Shown here: positions 12,001 to 25,600 of the stretch, one piece after another | Layout of the letters: every line of letters starts with the position of its first letter | How positions within the stretch are numbered: the stretch's first letter is position 1 | Assembly: GCF_035594125.1 (NCBI RefSeq) | Contig: NC_087198.1 | Coordinates: 7,215,082-7,279,081, forward strand | DNA length: 64,000 bases | Direction: 5' to 3' | DNA from: Scylla paramamosain | Taxonomy: Eukaryota; Arthropoda; Malacostraca; Decapoda; Portunidae | The notes under the pieces: model-generated | What the model was told of the DNA's origin: nothing | The model's database searches: none | The model's input: the letters and a program-made list of their open reading frames with translations, nothing else | Position numbers and translations under genes: made by a program

Positions 12001-15000
12001 GACTTTAGGTATGGTTAGGTGAGGTTAGGTGAAGTTAGGAAAGGTTAAGTCACATTATGTGTGGTGAGGTGAAGTTACATTAGGTTGGGTAAGGTTAGGT
12101 AAGATTAGGTGAGGTTAGATGTTATTAGGTAAAGTTATGTGAGGTTAGATGTGGTTAGATGTGGTTAGTGAAGGATAGGTGAAGTTATGTGATTTTAGCT
12201 AAGATTATGTGAGCTTGTGATGTTTGTGAAATAATGTTAGGTGATGTTAAGTGATGTTAAGTGATAATAGCTGAAGTTAGGTTCAGTGAGGTTAGGTGAG
12301 GTTAATTGAGGTTAGGTGAGATTAGGTGCGGTTAGGTGTGATCAGGTGACTCTGAGTGAGGTTTGGTGATGTTAGGTGTGGTTAGGTGAGGTTATATGAG
12401 GTTAAGTTTGGTTGGGAGTGGTTATGTTACGTTAGCTGCGATTAGGTAAATTAGGTTTGGTTAGAAGTTATGTAAGGTTAGGAGAGTTTAGGTGAGGTTA
12501 GGTGCTGTTAGATGAGATTAGGTGTGGTAATATGAGGTTAGGTGGGGTCAGGTGAGGTTAGGGTAGGTTAGCTGAGGATAGGAGACGTTAGGAAAGGTTA
12601 GGTGAGGCTAGTGAGTTTTTTAGAGGATAGGTGTGATTAGGTGAGGTTAGTTGAAGTTAGGTTAGGTTAGTTAGATTCGGTAAGGTTAACTGAGGTTAGG
12701 TGAGCTTATTTTAAGATTAGGTGAGGTTAGGCGAGGTTAGGTGACATTATATGTGGTTATATAAAGTTTAAGTGTGTTTAGGTATGGTTAGGTGAGGTTA
12801 GGGAAAGATAGGTGATGTTAGGTTAGGCTAGATGTGATTAGATGTGATTTGGTGATGTCAGTTGTGATTAGGAATGGTTAGGTGACTTAGGTGACGTTAT
12901 GTTTGGTTATGTGAGGTTAGGAGAGGTTAAATGATGCTAGGTAAGGTAAGTTATATGAGGTTAGGCATGCTTAGGTAAGGTTATGTGAGGTTAGGAGATG
13001 ATAGGTAAGTTTAGGTGAAGTTAGATATGTATAGGTCTGGTTATTAGCTGTTTGTTGAGGTTAAGTGAGGTTAATTGTTGTTTGGTGTGGTTAGGTGAGG
13101 TTAGTTGTTGTAACTTGTGGTTAGTAGGGTTTATGTTATGTTAAATGAGGTCAGGTTTGGTTAAGAGAGGTTAAGAGAGGTTGTTAGCAGTGGATATGTG
13201 TGATTATGTGTGGTTAGGAGAGGTTTAGTTAGGTTAAGTGGGGGTAGGTCTGGTTAGGTGAAGTTTCATGAGATTAGGTGAGCTTAGGTCAGGCTAGGTA
13301 AAACTAGGTGAGGTTAGGTGTGGAATGCTGTTGTAATATGAGATTAGGTCAGGTTAGTTTAGGTTATGTGAGGTTAGGTGTGTTTAGGTGTGCTTAGGTA
13401 AGGCTAGTTTTCCTGCTAGGTGAGGTTTAGGTTTAATGAGGTTAGGCAAGTGTAGGTGATGTAAGGTAAGGTTAAGTGTTCATAGGTGAGTTTAGGCAAG
13501 TTTACTTTAAGTTATGTGTGCTTAGGTGAGGTTAGATGTACTTAGGTAAGGTTAGTTGTGGTTAGGTGAGATTAGGTATGTTTAGGTGAGGTTAGGTATG
13601 GTTAGGTGATATTAGGTATGTTTAGGTGAAGTTAGGTGAAGTTAGATGAATTTAGGTATGGTAAGGTGAGGTTAGAAAGGTTAGGTGTGCTTATGAGAGG
13701 TTCGGTGAGGTTAAGGAAGGTTAGGGTTGCTTAGGTGAGGTTAGGTGAGGTAAGGTGTGCTTAGGTAAGATTAGGTTAGGTGAAATTAGGACAGGTTAGG
13801 TGATGTTATGTGATGTTGGGTAATACTAGGTATGGTTAGGTGTGTTTAGGTAAGGTTAAGTAAAGTTAGGTTTGTTTAGTAGTGGTTAGGAGAGGTGAGG
13901 CGAGGTTAGGCGAGGCTAAATGTGGTTACATAAGGTTAAGTGAGGTTAGGTGAAGTTAGGTTAGGTGAGGTTAAGTAAGGTGAAGTTAGGTTAGGTGAGG
14001 TTAAGTAAGGTTAAGTGAGATTAGTTAAGGTTAGGTGAGCATAAGTTAGGTGTGCTTACGGTGATTAGGTAAGGTTAAGATTTTTTAGGGTTATTAGGTG
14101 AGTTTATGTATCCTTACATGAGGATAGATGAGGTTAGGACAGGTTAGGAGAGGTTAGGTGAAGTTAGGTAATTCTGGGTGTGATTACGTGTGGTATGGGA
14201 TGAGGGTTATGAGAGGTTAGGTGATGTTAGGTGAATTTAAATGAGGTTAGGTGAAGTTAAATGAGGTTAGATGTAGTTAGGTTAGTTTAATTAAGGTTAG
14301 GTGAGGTTAGCTGAAATTAGGTGAGGTTAGGTGAAGTTATGTTAAGTTACGTTATATTTGGTTAGGTTGAGGTAAGGTGAGGTTAGGTAAGGTGAGCTGA
14401 GATTATGTGAGCTTGCATGAGGTTAGGTAACGCTACATATGGTTAGGTGAGGTTGTGTTATAATTATGATAAGGTGTGGTTAGGTGAGGTTAGATAATAT
14501 TAGGTCAGGTTATGTGAGGCTAGATGAGGTTATGTAAGGTGAGCTGAGGCAAGATGAGTTTAACTGAGGATAGGTATGGTTACTTGAGGTGAGATTAGGT
14601 GTGGTTAGGTGTAATTAGTTGAGGTTAGGTGTGATTAGGTGAAGTTAGGTGAGGTTAAATCAGGTAAGGAATGCTTATATTAGGTTTTGCTAGGTTATGA
14701 GAGGTTTGGTGATGTCTAGTGAGGTTAGTTGTGGTTAGGTGTGGCTAGGAGAAGTTAAGTGAGGTTAGCTGAGGTTAGATGAGGTTAGGTACTGATGGGT
14801 GTGGTTAGGTGTGGTTAGGAGAGGTTATGTGAGGTTAAGAGGTTTAAATGAGGTGAGGTGAGGTTAAGTGAAGTTACTTGTGGTTATGTGAGGTTAGTTC
14901 ATGTCTAGGTGAGGTTAGCAGAGGTTATGTAAGGTTAGGTGAGGCTAGGTGAGGTTATGCGTGGATAAGTGTTGTAAAGAGAGATAATGTGAGGTTCGGT

Positions 15001-18000
15001 AAGGTTTGTTTGGGTTATGTGAGATTAGGTAAGGATAGGTGTGATTAGGTGAGGTTTCTTGAGGGTGTGATTGCTTAAGTGAGGTTAGGTTTGGTAAGTT
15101 TAGATGAGGTTAGATGTTGTTAGGTGAGGTTAGGTGTGTTTAGCTGAGGTAAGTTGAGGTTAGGTAAGTTTTTAGGTGTGGTTAGGTGAGGTTAGGAGAG
15201 TTTAAGTTTGCTTAGGGAAGTTTACATGAGGTTATAACAGGTTATGTGACGTTAGTTGAGATTAAGTGTAATTATGTGTGGTTAGTAGATGTTAGGTCAT
15301 ATTAGGTGAGGATAGTTCTGGTTTGGTGTGATTATTTAAGGTTAGGTTTGGTTAAGTGTGGTTAGGAGAGCTTAGGTGAGTTTCATTAAGGTCAGCTTTG
15401 GTTAGAAGTTAGATTGTGTTATTTGTGGGTAGGGATGGTTAGGTGATATTAGGAGACCTTAGGTGAGGTTAAGTGAGGTTAGGTAAGGTTATGTGAGATT
15501 AGGTAATGTTAGGTGTGCTTAGATGAGGTTACAGGAGGTTATGTGTCCTTAAGTAAGATTATGTATCGGTATGTGAGGTTAGAGAGAATGGGTGTGTTTG
15601 GGTGAGGTTAGGTAAGGTTAGTTGAGGTTATGTGTGCTTAGGTGACATTAACTTGAGGTTAGGTGTGCTTAGGTGGGGATAGGTGAAGTTAGGTGAGGTT
15701 AGTTAATGCTAGGAGTGGTTAGGTTTGGTTAGCTGAGGTTAGATGAGGTTAAGTGTGTTCTGGAGTGGTAATGAGAGGATAAGAGATGTTAGGTGAGGCT
15801 AGAGGCTAGAAGAGGTTAGGTATGGTTAAGTGAGGTTGGGTGAGATTACTTGAAATTAGGTGAGATTAGGTGAAGCTAGGTTAATTTAGGTTAGGTTAGG
15901 TTTGGTTACGTGAAGTGAGGTTAGGTGAGGTTAGCTGAGATTAGGTGAGGTTACATGAGGCTAGCTAGGTGATGTTACATATTGTTAGGTAAGGTTAGGT
16001 GAAATTAGTTGCAGTTTTGTGTGATTAGGTGAGGTTAGGTGTGACTAGATGAGGTTAGATAACTTAGGTGTGGCTAGGTTAGTTTATGTGAGGTTTGGAG
16101 AGAGTAAGTGATGATAGGTGAGGGTATGTGAGGTTAGGCAAGCTTATATGACGTTACATAATGTTAGGAGAGATTTGGCGAGTTTTGGTGAGGTTAGGTG
16201 TGGTTTGGAGAGATTAGGAGATGTTTGGTGAGGATAGTTGCGGTTTGGTTTGGTTAGGTGAGGTTAGGTGTGGTTAGATATGGATAGGAGAGTTCAAGTG
16301 AGGTTAGGTGAGGTCAGGTTTGGTTAAGTGAGGTTAGGTGAAGATAGGTATGAATATATGTGGTTAGGTGTAGTTAGGAGAGGTTTGGTGAGGTTAGGTA
16401 GTTTAGGTGAGGTTAGTTGAAGTTAGGTAAAGTTACTTGAGATTTAGTGAGGTAAAGTTTTGAGATTTTAGGTGAGGGCTGGTAAGTTGAAGTGAGTCTA
16501 GGTGAGGTTATGAGTGGATATGTATGGTAACATGAGGTTAGGTAAGGTTTGGTGAGGTCAGGTGAGGTTATTTGAGGTTAGGTGAGGTTAGGTGTGCTTA
16601 AGAGTGAGGTTAAATTATGTTAGGTGTGCCTAGGTAAGGTTACGTTATGTGTACTTAGGTGAAGTTAGGTTAGGTTAGGTTAGGTTAGGTTAGGTTAGGT
16701 TAGGTAATTCTAGGTGTGGTTAGGTATGGTTATGTGAGGTTAGGTGAGATTAAGTGTCGTTAGGTGAGGTTACATGTCGTTAGGAGAAGTTATCTGAGTA
16801 CAGGAGAGGTTCGGTGTTGTTAATTGAGATTAGGTGAGCTTCGCTAAGTTTTAGGTAATGTTAGGTAAAGTTAGGTGAGGTTAAGTGAGGTTAAGTGAAG
16901 TTAGATAAGATTATGTTTTGTTAGGAGAGGTTAGGTGAGGTTAGATGTGATTAGGTGTGGTTAAGTGTGGTTAAGTGAGGTTATGTGAGCTTAGGTGTGG
17001 TTAGGTGATGAACGGTAAGGTAAGGTGTAGATTGAGGTTAAAAGAGTTTGTGTGCTTAGGGGATGTTGGGTGAGGTTAGGTGAGGTCAGGTGTGATTAGG
17101 TAAGGTTAGTTGAGTTTAGCATAGGTTAGGTTATGTTAGGTGAGGATAAGGATGAGGTTAAGTGAGGTTAGGTGTGGTTAGGAGAAGTTAGGTGAGGTTC
17201 TGTGAGTAAGGTTAAGTTTTGTTACATAAAATCAGGTATAGCTAGGTGAGGTTAGGTGTGGTAAGGTGAGGTTAGTTGAGGTTAGCTAAGTTTAGGTGAG
17301 GTTAGGTGATGTTACATAAGTTTAGATGAAGTTAGCTGGTATTAGGTATGGCTAGGTAAGATTAGTTTGTATTAAGTGCGGTTAGGTGAAGTTAGATAAG
17401 GTTTCGTGAAGCTATGTAAGGTTAGGTGAGGTTAAGTAAGGTTATATGAGGTTAGTTTAGGTTAAGTGAGATTATGTGTGTTAGGTGAGGTTATGTGACG
17501 TTAGGTGTGGTTAGGTGTTGTTAGGTGAAGTTAGGTAAATTTTAGGGGCGATTAAGTGAGGAGAGATTAGGTGAGTTGAAGAGAGGTAAGGTAAAGTTAG
17601 GTATGTTATATAAGGTTAGGTCCTGTTAGGTGAGGTTAGGTGAGGTTATATGTGGTAAGGTGATATTAGGTTATATTATTTGTGCTCACATTAGGTTACG
17701 TAACGTGACGTAAGAAGAGGTTAGTTTAGGTTAAGTGAGGTTAAATGTGGTTATATGTTGTTATGAGAGGTTAGGTGAGGATAGATGATACTATTGTTGG
17801 TTAGGTGCGGTTAGTTGATTTAAGTTGAGGTTACGTATGGTTAGGTGAGGTTAAGTTAGGTTTGGTGAAATTAAGTGTGTTAGGTGTGGTTAAGTTATGT
17901 TTGATGAGGTTAGGAGTGGTTAGGTGATGTTAGCTGAGGTTACCTATGGGTAGGTATGAATAAGTAATGTTAGGTGAGGTTAGTTGAGGTTACCTTTGGT

Positions 18001-20173
18001 TAGTCGAGGTTACATGCGGTTAGGTGTGGTTATATGGTGAGATTTGGTGAGGTTAGGTGTGTCTAGGTGAAGTCAAGAGAAGTTAGGTAAAGTTATTTAT
18101 AATTATGTAAGGTTAGGTGCTATTAGCTAATGTTATGTGAGGTTAGGTGTGCTGAAGTTAGTTTACTAAAGGCTACCTGAGGTTAGAAGAAGGTAGGTGA
18201 GGTTAATGATTAGATGTGGTTAGGTGCGGTTAGGAGAGTTTAGGTGAGGTTAGGAGAGATTAAGTGTAGTTTGGTGTCTTTAGGTGATATTAGCTGTGGT
18301 TAGCTGAGATTAAGTGAGGTTGTGTGTTGTATGGTGAGAATAGATGAGGTTAGGAAAGGTAATATGAGGTTAAGTAAGGTTAGATGAGGTTACTTGTGGT
18401 TAGGTAAGGTTATATGGTGTTAGGTGTCTTGTTAGATGAGGGTAGATGAGGTAAAGTGAGGTTAAGTGTAATTAGTTGAGGTTATATGACTTAGGTGAGG
18501 TTAGATGAAATTAGGAGAGGTTAGGTGATATTAGGTGTGGTTAGGTGAGGTTATGTGAGGTTAAGTGAGGTTAGCTATGATAAGATGTGGTTAGGTGAGG
18601 ATCAGTTAGGTTAGGTGAGGTTAGGTGAGGCTATGTGTGATTACATAAAGTTAGATGAGATTAGCTAAGGTTACTAAAAGTTAGATAGGATTTGGTGAGG
18701 TGTGTTAGAAGAGGTTAGGTAATATTAGGTGTTTTAGGAGAAGTTAGCTGAGGTTAGGTAAGGTTAGAAGGTTAGGTGAGGGTTGGTGAGGTTTGGTAAG
18801 GTCATGTGCGATTAAATGAGATTAGTAGAAATTAAGGTAAGTTAGGTGAGGCTAAGTGGGAGAAATTAAGGTTAAGTGAGGTTCGGTCAGGTTACGAGAT
18901 GGTAGGTGAGTTTATCTGAGGTTACATGAGCTTATGTGACGTTAGATGACATAAAGTGTGCTTAGGTGAGAGTAAGTGAGGTTATATTTGCCTAGGTGAG
19001 GTTATTTGAGGTTAGGTGAGGTCAGGTGAACTTAGGTTACGTGAGGTAAGGTTAGGTAAGATTATGTGTGGTTAGGTGAGATTAGGTGAGGTTAGGTGAG
19101 GTCAGGTTAGGTTAGATTAGTTAGGTTAGGTGAATTTAGGTGTAATTAGGTGAGAATAGGTGTGCTTAAGTGAAATTAGGTGAGGTTAGGACAAGTTTTG
19201 CTTGGTGAAGTTAGATGAGGTTAGGTATGGTTAATCATAGTTAGGTGAGGTTAGGTGTGGTTAGTTGTGGTTAGGAGAGGTTATGTGAGGTTAGTTGAGA
19301 TAATGTGAGGTTATGTGAGGTTAAGTACGGTTATGTAAAGATATGTGAGATTAGGTGAGGTTAGGTAATGTTAGGTGTGGTTCTGATTGATTAGTTAAGG
19401 ATAGTTGAGTGTTAAGTGAGGTTACATAAGGTTAAGTGATATTAGGTAAGGTTAGGTAAACTTACATGAGGTTAAGTATTTGATTGTAAGGTTAGCTGAA
19501 GTTAGATGATATTAGCTGAGATTAGAGGATGTTATATGATGTTATATGAGGTTACGTTATGAGTGATTAGTATGAGTGATTAGGATATTTGAAGTTAGGT
19601 GAAGTTAGGTAAGGTTAGGTGAGGTTAGGTGAGGTTAAGTGAAGTTAGGTGATATTAATTGCGGTTAGTTGTCAGCAGCTGAGGTTAGGTGAGGTTAAAT
19701 GTGGTTAGGAGATGTTAGGTATTAATAGGTGAGGTTATGTTAAGTTAGGTATTGTTAGGTGAGATTAGGTGAGGTTAGGTAAGGTAGGGTGATGTTTGAA
19801 TACTTGGGTGAGGTTACATGAGGTTAGGTAAGGTTAAGAGAGGCTAGGTATGGTTAGGTGTGGTTGGATGATGTTTCTTATTTAGGTGAGGTTACTTGAG
19901 GTTAGGTGTGTTTGGGTGAGGTTTGGTGAGGTTAGATGAGGATAACTGATGATAAGTGAGTTAAGGTAAGGTAAGTTTAGGTGAGGTTATGTAAGGTTAA
20001 GTGTGGTAATGTGAAATTAGTTGAAGTTAGGTGAGATTATGCGAGTTTAAGTGAGGTTAGATGTGGTTGGATGAGGTTAGGTTATGTTAGGTGTAGTTAG
20101 GTGTTGTTAGGTGAGGTTAGGTGAGGATAATTGATGATGATGAGTTGAATTAAGTTAAGGTTAGGTGAGAGTA
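6091..20173 (+). repeat. TTAGGTGAGG degenerate telomere-like satellite (block 1)
   Basis: About 14 kb of near-continuous 10-mers of the type TTAGGTGAGG or TTAGGTGTGG with substitutions and small indels. The decamer reads as two pentamers, TTAGG plus TGAGG or TGTGG, so it looks derived from the arthropod telomere repeat TTAGG. No LINE and no gene of any size interrupts this block. A poly-T run at about 8870 is the only notable break. Confidence 0.95.
16665..16704 (+). repeat. perfect (TTAGG)8 island
   Basis: Eight exact TTAGG pentamers in a row inside the degenerate decamer array. This is the longest canonical telomere-type run I found in the window. Shorter runs occur elsewhere, for example CCTAA runs near 25880. 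Confidence 0.95.
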
Positions 20174-20174
20174 A

Positions 20175-20234
<60 letters not shown>

Positions 20235-20285
20235 AAGAAGAAGAAGAAGAAGAATTATGATAATAATAATAATAATAATGATAAC

Positions 20286-20323
<38 letters not shown>

Positions 20324-20373
20324 TAATAATAATAATGATAATAATAATAATAATAAAAATAATAATAATAATG

Positions 20374-20440
<67 letters not shown>

Positions 20441-20450
20441 TAATAATAAA
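20174..20450. repeat. (AAT)n / (AAG)n microsatellite
   Basis: AAT triplets, then an AAG block (about 20206-20253), then AAT again with occasional G or C changes. It abuts the 3' end of a minus-strand LINE whose other copy in this window (52591-52770) also ends in a TTA run. This tract is therefore probably that element's expanded 3' tail. Confidence 0.9.
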
Positions 20451-22460
20451 TGGTTTATTATTCAGGCAGTTTACAAACTGAAAATGTACACAGATGGGTG
20501 GGGAAATACTTAACATTAATCCTGAAGCTAGGTCTAATCTAGAAGCGAAATACTATTGATTGATGGCTCGTACCATGGTGGGAATCGCGCTGAGTCTGTA
20601 CCGGTCCGTGCGCGGCACCCTTAGTGGCGTTATCTTATTGTGGTGTTTGGTGGCACGGACTGGGTGAGGCGTGTCAAGCGGCAGCATGTGTCTGAGAGTT
20701 GGATGATGCAAAAGTCCCCTTCCAAATTCCACCAAAGCCTCTCGGTGCCTGGTGTATATTCTGAACAGACTCAGGGTGGTCAGGACTTCATCATAGGTTG
20801 TGTAGGCAGGACCAAGGATGACCCTTCACGCCCTTTTCTGCAGGCTCTCTAGCTGGAGCTGTTGAGTGTGTGTGAGGGAGAAGAACCACGCTGGGGAGAC
20901 ATACATATGTTTTGGGGAGGATGGAGTCGAGTTACACCCCCCTTAACTTGTCTGTCGGCGTCCCCAGCGACCTGAATCTGCGCAGCATGTACAGCCTGTA
21001 AGTATCCGATCTTACGGTGCTGGCGACAAGCTACTTCCATGTCAGCTGGACGTCCACCGTGACTCCGAGAAGCTTGGCACATTAGACCATCTGGAGGGAG
21101 TACGGGCTCACCGTGAGCTGGGGAGGGGGCACTGGTAAAGAGGAGGTACAGGAATGCATCACCACAGTTTTGCTGTGGTTAATGGTCATCCTGTTCTTTT
21201 TCGTCCACTTCTGCAGTCGCTCCAAGATTGCATGCATTGGCGAGTAGTCCGGGTTCTTGTTGCAGACTGGGATGCTGATGGTGCAGTCATCCTCATACTT
21301 CCAGTGATGGGGGTGTCAGTGAGTGCGTCGTTAATCAGGAGTAGTAAGCATAGTGGACCCATCGTGGTCCCCTGGGAGATCCCACATGTCAGCTGTTGGA
21401 AATTAGAGACAGAGCCCTGGTAGCGAACAGCCTGACGCCTCCTTGAGAGGAAGTCGGCTACACACGCTACCAGGTTAGGAGGGAGACCCAGACCTTGCTG
21501 ATGACAAAAATATGATCAACAAGATCAAAGGCTTTTTTGAAGTTCAGAAAAGCAACAGCTAGAGAGGTGCTTCGCTTGCCCAAGTGGCTGTGGATGAATT
21601 GAAGGACGCTGGTCAGGTAATGGGAGGTGAAGGTGGCTTTGATATTGCCAAACTGTCTGATATCCACGGTATTATAACTTTGGTGTAGGCCCAGTCATAC
21701 ACAAAATCTTCGCAAATAAGGCTAGGGATAGGGGTGATAGAGACTGGCCTGAGGTCAACGAGTGACTGGACTGGAAGTTTTGGGGATGAGAGTGACGCAA
21801 GATGTCTTCCAGTCCGCGGAGCAGGAGTGTTGAGAGAGAGAGAGAGGCATTTATTATGGAGCAGAGCGGTGTTGCTGGCTCTTCAGGAAACTCCTTGTAA
21901 ATTTTTATAGGATGGTCAGTTGGTGTGGTGATCTTGATTTAAATTTAAGCATTCTCTTAAAAACATCCATCGCCTGGACGGTGGGGGGTGGGGAGGGAGC
22001 GGAAAGATGGTCTGGAAGCAGAGTGGTGTGGAGGGGAGGAAAGGTCTGACAGATAGCGGCAAAGTGATGGTTTATCTCCTGAGCTGCGAGATTAGCAGGA
22101 AGGTGTGAGGTGCAAGGAAGAGATGAAGTGTGCTTTTGTAGGCCACACACTGGTTTGATCTTAGCATACTACTGTCTGTTGTTGGCCAACTTGAGGTGGT
22201 GTATCTTGTCCCGGTAATATCATGCCTTGGCAGCCTTAATCTCCCTGATCCCTTTGTTTCTTAGTTTCTTGTATAGGACCGGTCAGGAGTGGAACGCCCA
22301 GGTCCGCTGACACATGAGTCTTTTAAGGCAGGGCGCCATCCAGGGGTATCAAACGGGTGCACTGTGACGGTCTTGGTTGGGAAGTAGCGGAGGAAGGCTT
22401 CTGTGGTGGTGGCGACGTAATTGTGCCATTTTAAGTGGACGTCCTCCAATATTTATATAT
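20451..22460 (-). mobile_element. decayed LINE (family 2), minus strand
   Basis: Read on the minus strand, pieces of a non-LTR retrotransposon can be followed. Near 22330-22440 there is a WHNYV...HPFDTP region, typical of the linker between endonuclease and reverse transcriptase. Near 21520-21560 is the reverse transcriptase segment FLNFKKAFDLVDH, which carries the first catalytic aspartate. Near 20560-20620 is the C-terminal RTDRYRLSAIPTMVRAIN signature. Multiple frameshifts and stops break it, so it is inactive. The 3' untranslated end (20451-20545) is about 85% like the insertion at 52591-52770 in reverse complement. It differs in sequence from the LINE copies at 22.6-28.3 and 54-62 kb. 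CR1/L2/jockey-like is inferred from motifs. Confidence 0.75.
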
Positions 22461-22633
22461 TTATAATCACCAGAAAACCAAGTCTGAATAAAAAAAATGG
22501 TATTGCAGTTCTAAGAGATACTTATGTAACCTATGAAATAAGTTTGAGTGAGATACACGGTATCAATATTTTTAGAGACAATTCTAAAATCACCTAACCA
22601 CACCTAGCAACACCTAACCTAACATTACCTTAC
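22461..22633. other. AT-rich spacer with reversed satellite patch
   Basis: 22461-22588 is AT-rich without features. 22590-22633 is the satellite in CCTAA orientation (ACCTAACCACACCTAGCAACACC), directly abutting the poly-T of the next LINE. Confidence 0.7.
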
Positions 22634-25600
22634 TTTTTTTTTTTAGGAAGGACACTGGTCAAGGGCAACAAAATTCCAATAAAAAATATGCCTACTCAAA
22701 TGCCAGTCCCATAAAAGGGTCAAAGCAGTAGTCAAAAAATGATGAAAAAGTGTCTTGAAACCTCCCTCTTGAAGGAATTCAAGTCATAGGATGGTGGAAA
22801 TACAGAAGCAGGCAGGGAGTTCCAGAGTTTACCAGAGAAAGAAATGAATGACTGAGAATACTGGTTAACTCTTGCGTTAGAGAGGTTGACAGAATAGAGG
22901 TGAGAGAAAGAAGAAAGTCTTGTGCAGCGAGGCCGCAGAAGGAGGGGAGGCATGCAGTTAGCAAGATCAGAAGAGCAGTTAGCATGAAAATAGCGGTAGA
23001 AGACAGCTAGATATGCAATTATGCGGCAGTGAGAGAGAGGCTGAAGACAGTCAGTTAGAGGAGAGGAGTTGATGAGACGAAAAGCTTTTGATTCCACCCT
23101 GTCAGAAGAGCAGCATGAGTGGAACCCCCCCAGACTTCTAACTTTAATTCTTGCTGGAAGTTTGCTTACATTCTCCTAACTTTTTAGAAGCTGTTTTAGC
23201 TAGAGATGAGATGTGAAGTTTTCAGTTCAGATTATAAGTAAAAGACAGGCCGAGGATGTTCAGTGTAGAAAAGGGGGACAGTTGAGTGTCATTGAAGAAG
23301 AAGGGATAGTTGTCTGGAAGGTTGTGTCGAGTTGATAGATGGAGGAATTGAGTTTTTGAGGCATTGAACAATACCAAGTTTGCGCTGCCCCAATCAGAAA
23401 TTTTACAAAGATCAGAAGTCAGGCGTTCTGTGGCTTCCCTGCGTGATATGTTTACCTCCTGAAGGGTTGGACGTCTATGAAAAGACATGGGAAAGTGCAG
23501 GGTGGTATCATCAGCGTAGGAGTCGATAGGACAAGAAGTTTGGTTTAGAAGATCTTTAATGAATAATAAGAAGAGAGTGGGTGACAGGACAGAACCCTAA
23601 GGAACACCACTGTTATTAGATTTAGGAGAAGAACAGTGACCGTCTACCACAGCAGCAATAAAACGGTCAGAAAGGAAACTTGAGATGAAGTTACAGAGAG
23701 AAGGATAGAAACTGTAGGAGGGTAGTTTGGAAATCAAAGCTTTGTGCCAGACTCTATCAAAAGCTTTTGATATGTCCAAGGCAACAGTAAAAGTTTCACC
23801 AAAATCTCTAAAAGAGGATGACCAAGACTCAGTAAGGAAAGCCAGAAGATCACCAGTAGAGCGGCCCTGACGGAACTCATACTGGCGATCAGATAGAAGG
23901 TTGTGAAGTGATAGATGTTTAAGTATCTTCCTGTTGAGGATATATTAAAAAAACTTTAGATAGGCAGGAAATTAAAGCAATAGGACGGTAGTTTGAGGGA
24001 TTAGAACGGTCACCCTTTTTAGGAACAGGTTGAATGTAGGCAAACTTCCAGCAAGAAGGAAAGGTAGATGTTGACAGACAGAGCTGAAAGGGTTTGACTA
24101 GGCAAGGTGCAAGTACGGAGGCACAGTTTCGGAGAACAATAGGAGGGACCCCATCAGGTCCATAAGCCTTCTGAGGGTTTAGGCCAGCGAGGGCATGGGA
24201 AAAATCATTGCGAAGAATTTTATTAGGTGGCATGAAGTAGTCAGAGGGTGGAGGAGAGGGAGGAACAAGCCCAGAATCGTCCAGGGTAAAGTTTTTAGCA
24301 AAGGTCTGAGCAAAGAGTTCAGCTTTAGAAATAGATGTGATAGCAGTGGTGCCATCTGGTCGAAGTAGAGGAGGAAAAGAAGAAGAAGCAAAGTTATTGG
24401 AGATATTTTTGGCTAGATGCCAGAAATCACGAGGGGAGTTAGATCTTGAAAGATTTTGACATTTTCTGTTAATGAAGGAGTTTTTGGCTAGTTGGAGAAC
24501 AGACTTGGCATGGTTCCGGGCAGAAATATAAAGTGCATGAGATTCTGGTGATGGAAGGCTTAAGTACCTTTTGTGGGCCACCTCTCTATCATGTATAGCA
24601 CGAGAACAAGCTGTGTTAAACCAAGGTTTAGAAGGTTTAGGACGAGAAAAAGAGTGAGGAATGTATGCCTCCATGCCAGACACTATCACCTCTCTTATGC
24701 GCTCAGCAAACAAAGACGGGTCTCTGACACGGAAGCAGTAGCCATTCCAAGGAAAATCAGCAAAATACCTCCTCAGGTCCCCCCAACTAGCAGAGGCAAA
24801 ACGCCAGAGGCACCTTCGCTTAGGGGGATCCTGAGGAGGGATTGGAGTGATAGGACTAGATAAAGATATGAGATTGTGATCGGAGAAGCCCAACAGAGAA
24901 GAAAGGGTGACAGCATAAGCAGAAGGATTAGAGGTCAGGAAAAGATCAAGAATGTTGGGCGTATCTCCAAGACGGTCCAATACGAGTAGGGTGTTGCACC
25001 AATTGCTCTAGGTCATGGAGGATAGCAAAGTTGTAGGCTAGTTCACCAGGATGGTCAATGAAGGGAGAGGAAAGCCAAAGCTGGTGGTGAACATTGAAAT
25101 CTCCAGGATTGGAGATCTCTGCAAAAGGGAAGAGGGTCAGAATGTTTTCCACTTTGGAAGTTAAGTAGTCAAAGAATTTCTTATAGTCAGAGGAGTTAGG
25201 AGAGAGGTATACAGCATAGATAAATTTAGTATGAGAGTGACTCTTTAGTCGTAGCTGGATGGTGGAAAATTCGGAAGATTCAAGAGCGTGGGCACGAGAG
25301 CAGGTTAAGTCATTGCGCACATAAACGCAGCATCCAGCTTTGGATCGAAATTGAGGATAGAGAAAGTAGGAGGGAACAGAAAAGGGATTACTGTCAGTTG
25401 CCTCAGACACCTGAGTTTCAGTGAGGAAAAGAAGATGAGGTTTAGAAGAGGAGAGGTGGTGTTCTACAGATTGAAATTAGATCTTAGACAGCGAATGTTG
25501 CAGAAGTTAATGAAGAAAAAGTTGAAGGGGGTGTCAAGACACTTAGGGTCGTCGACAGAAAGGCAGTCCGACCTGGGGACATTTATGGTCCCCTCCCCAG

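Noticed and set aside
6091..20173. Functional chromosome end
   Set aside because: The repeat is degenerate and interstitial, and the only perfect TTAGG run is 40 bp. A true telomere would be long, pure TTAGG.
20097..20516. Long Ile/Leu-rich and Asn-rich open frames over the AAT/AAG tract
   Set aside because: They only translate a triplet microsatellite, and the composition is impossible for a real protein.
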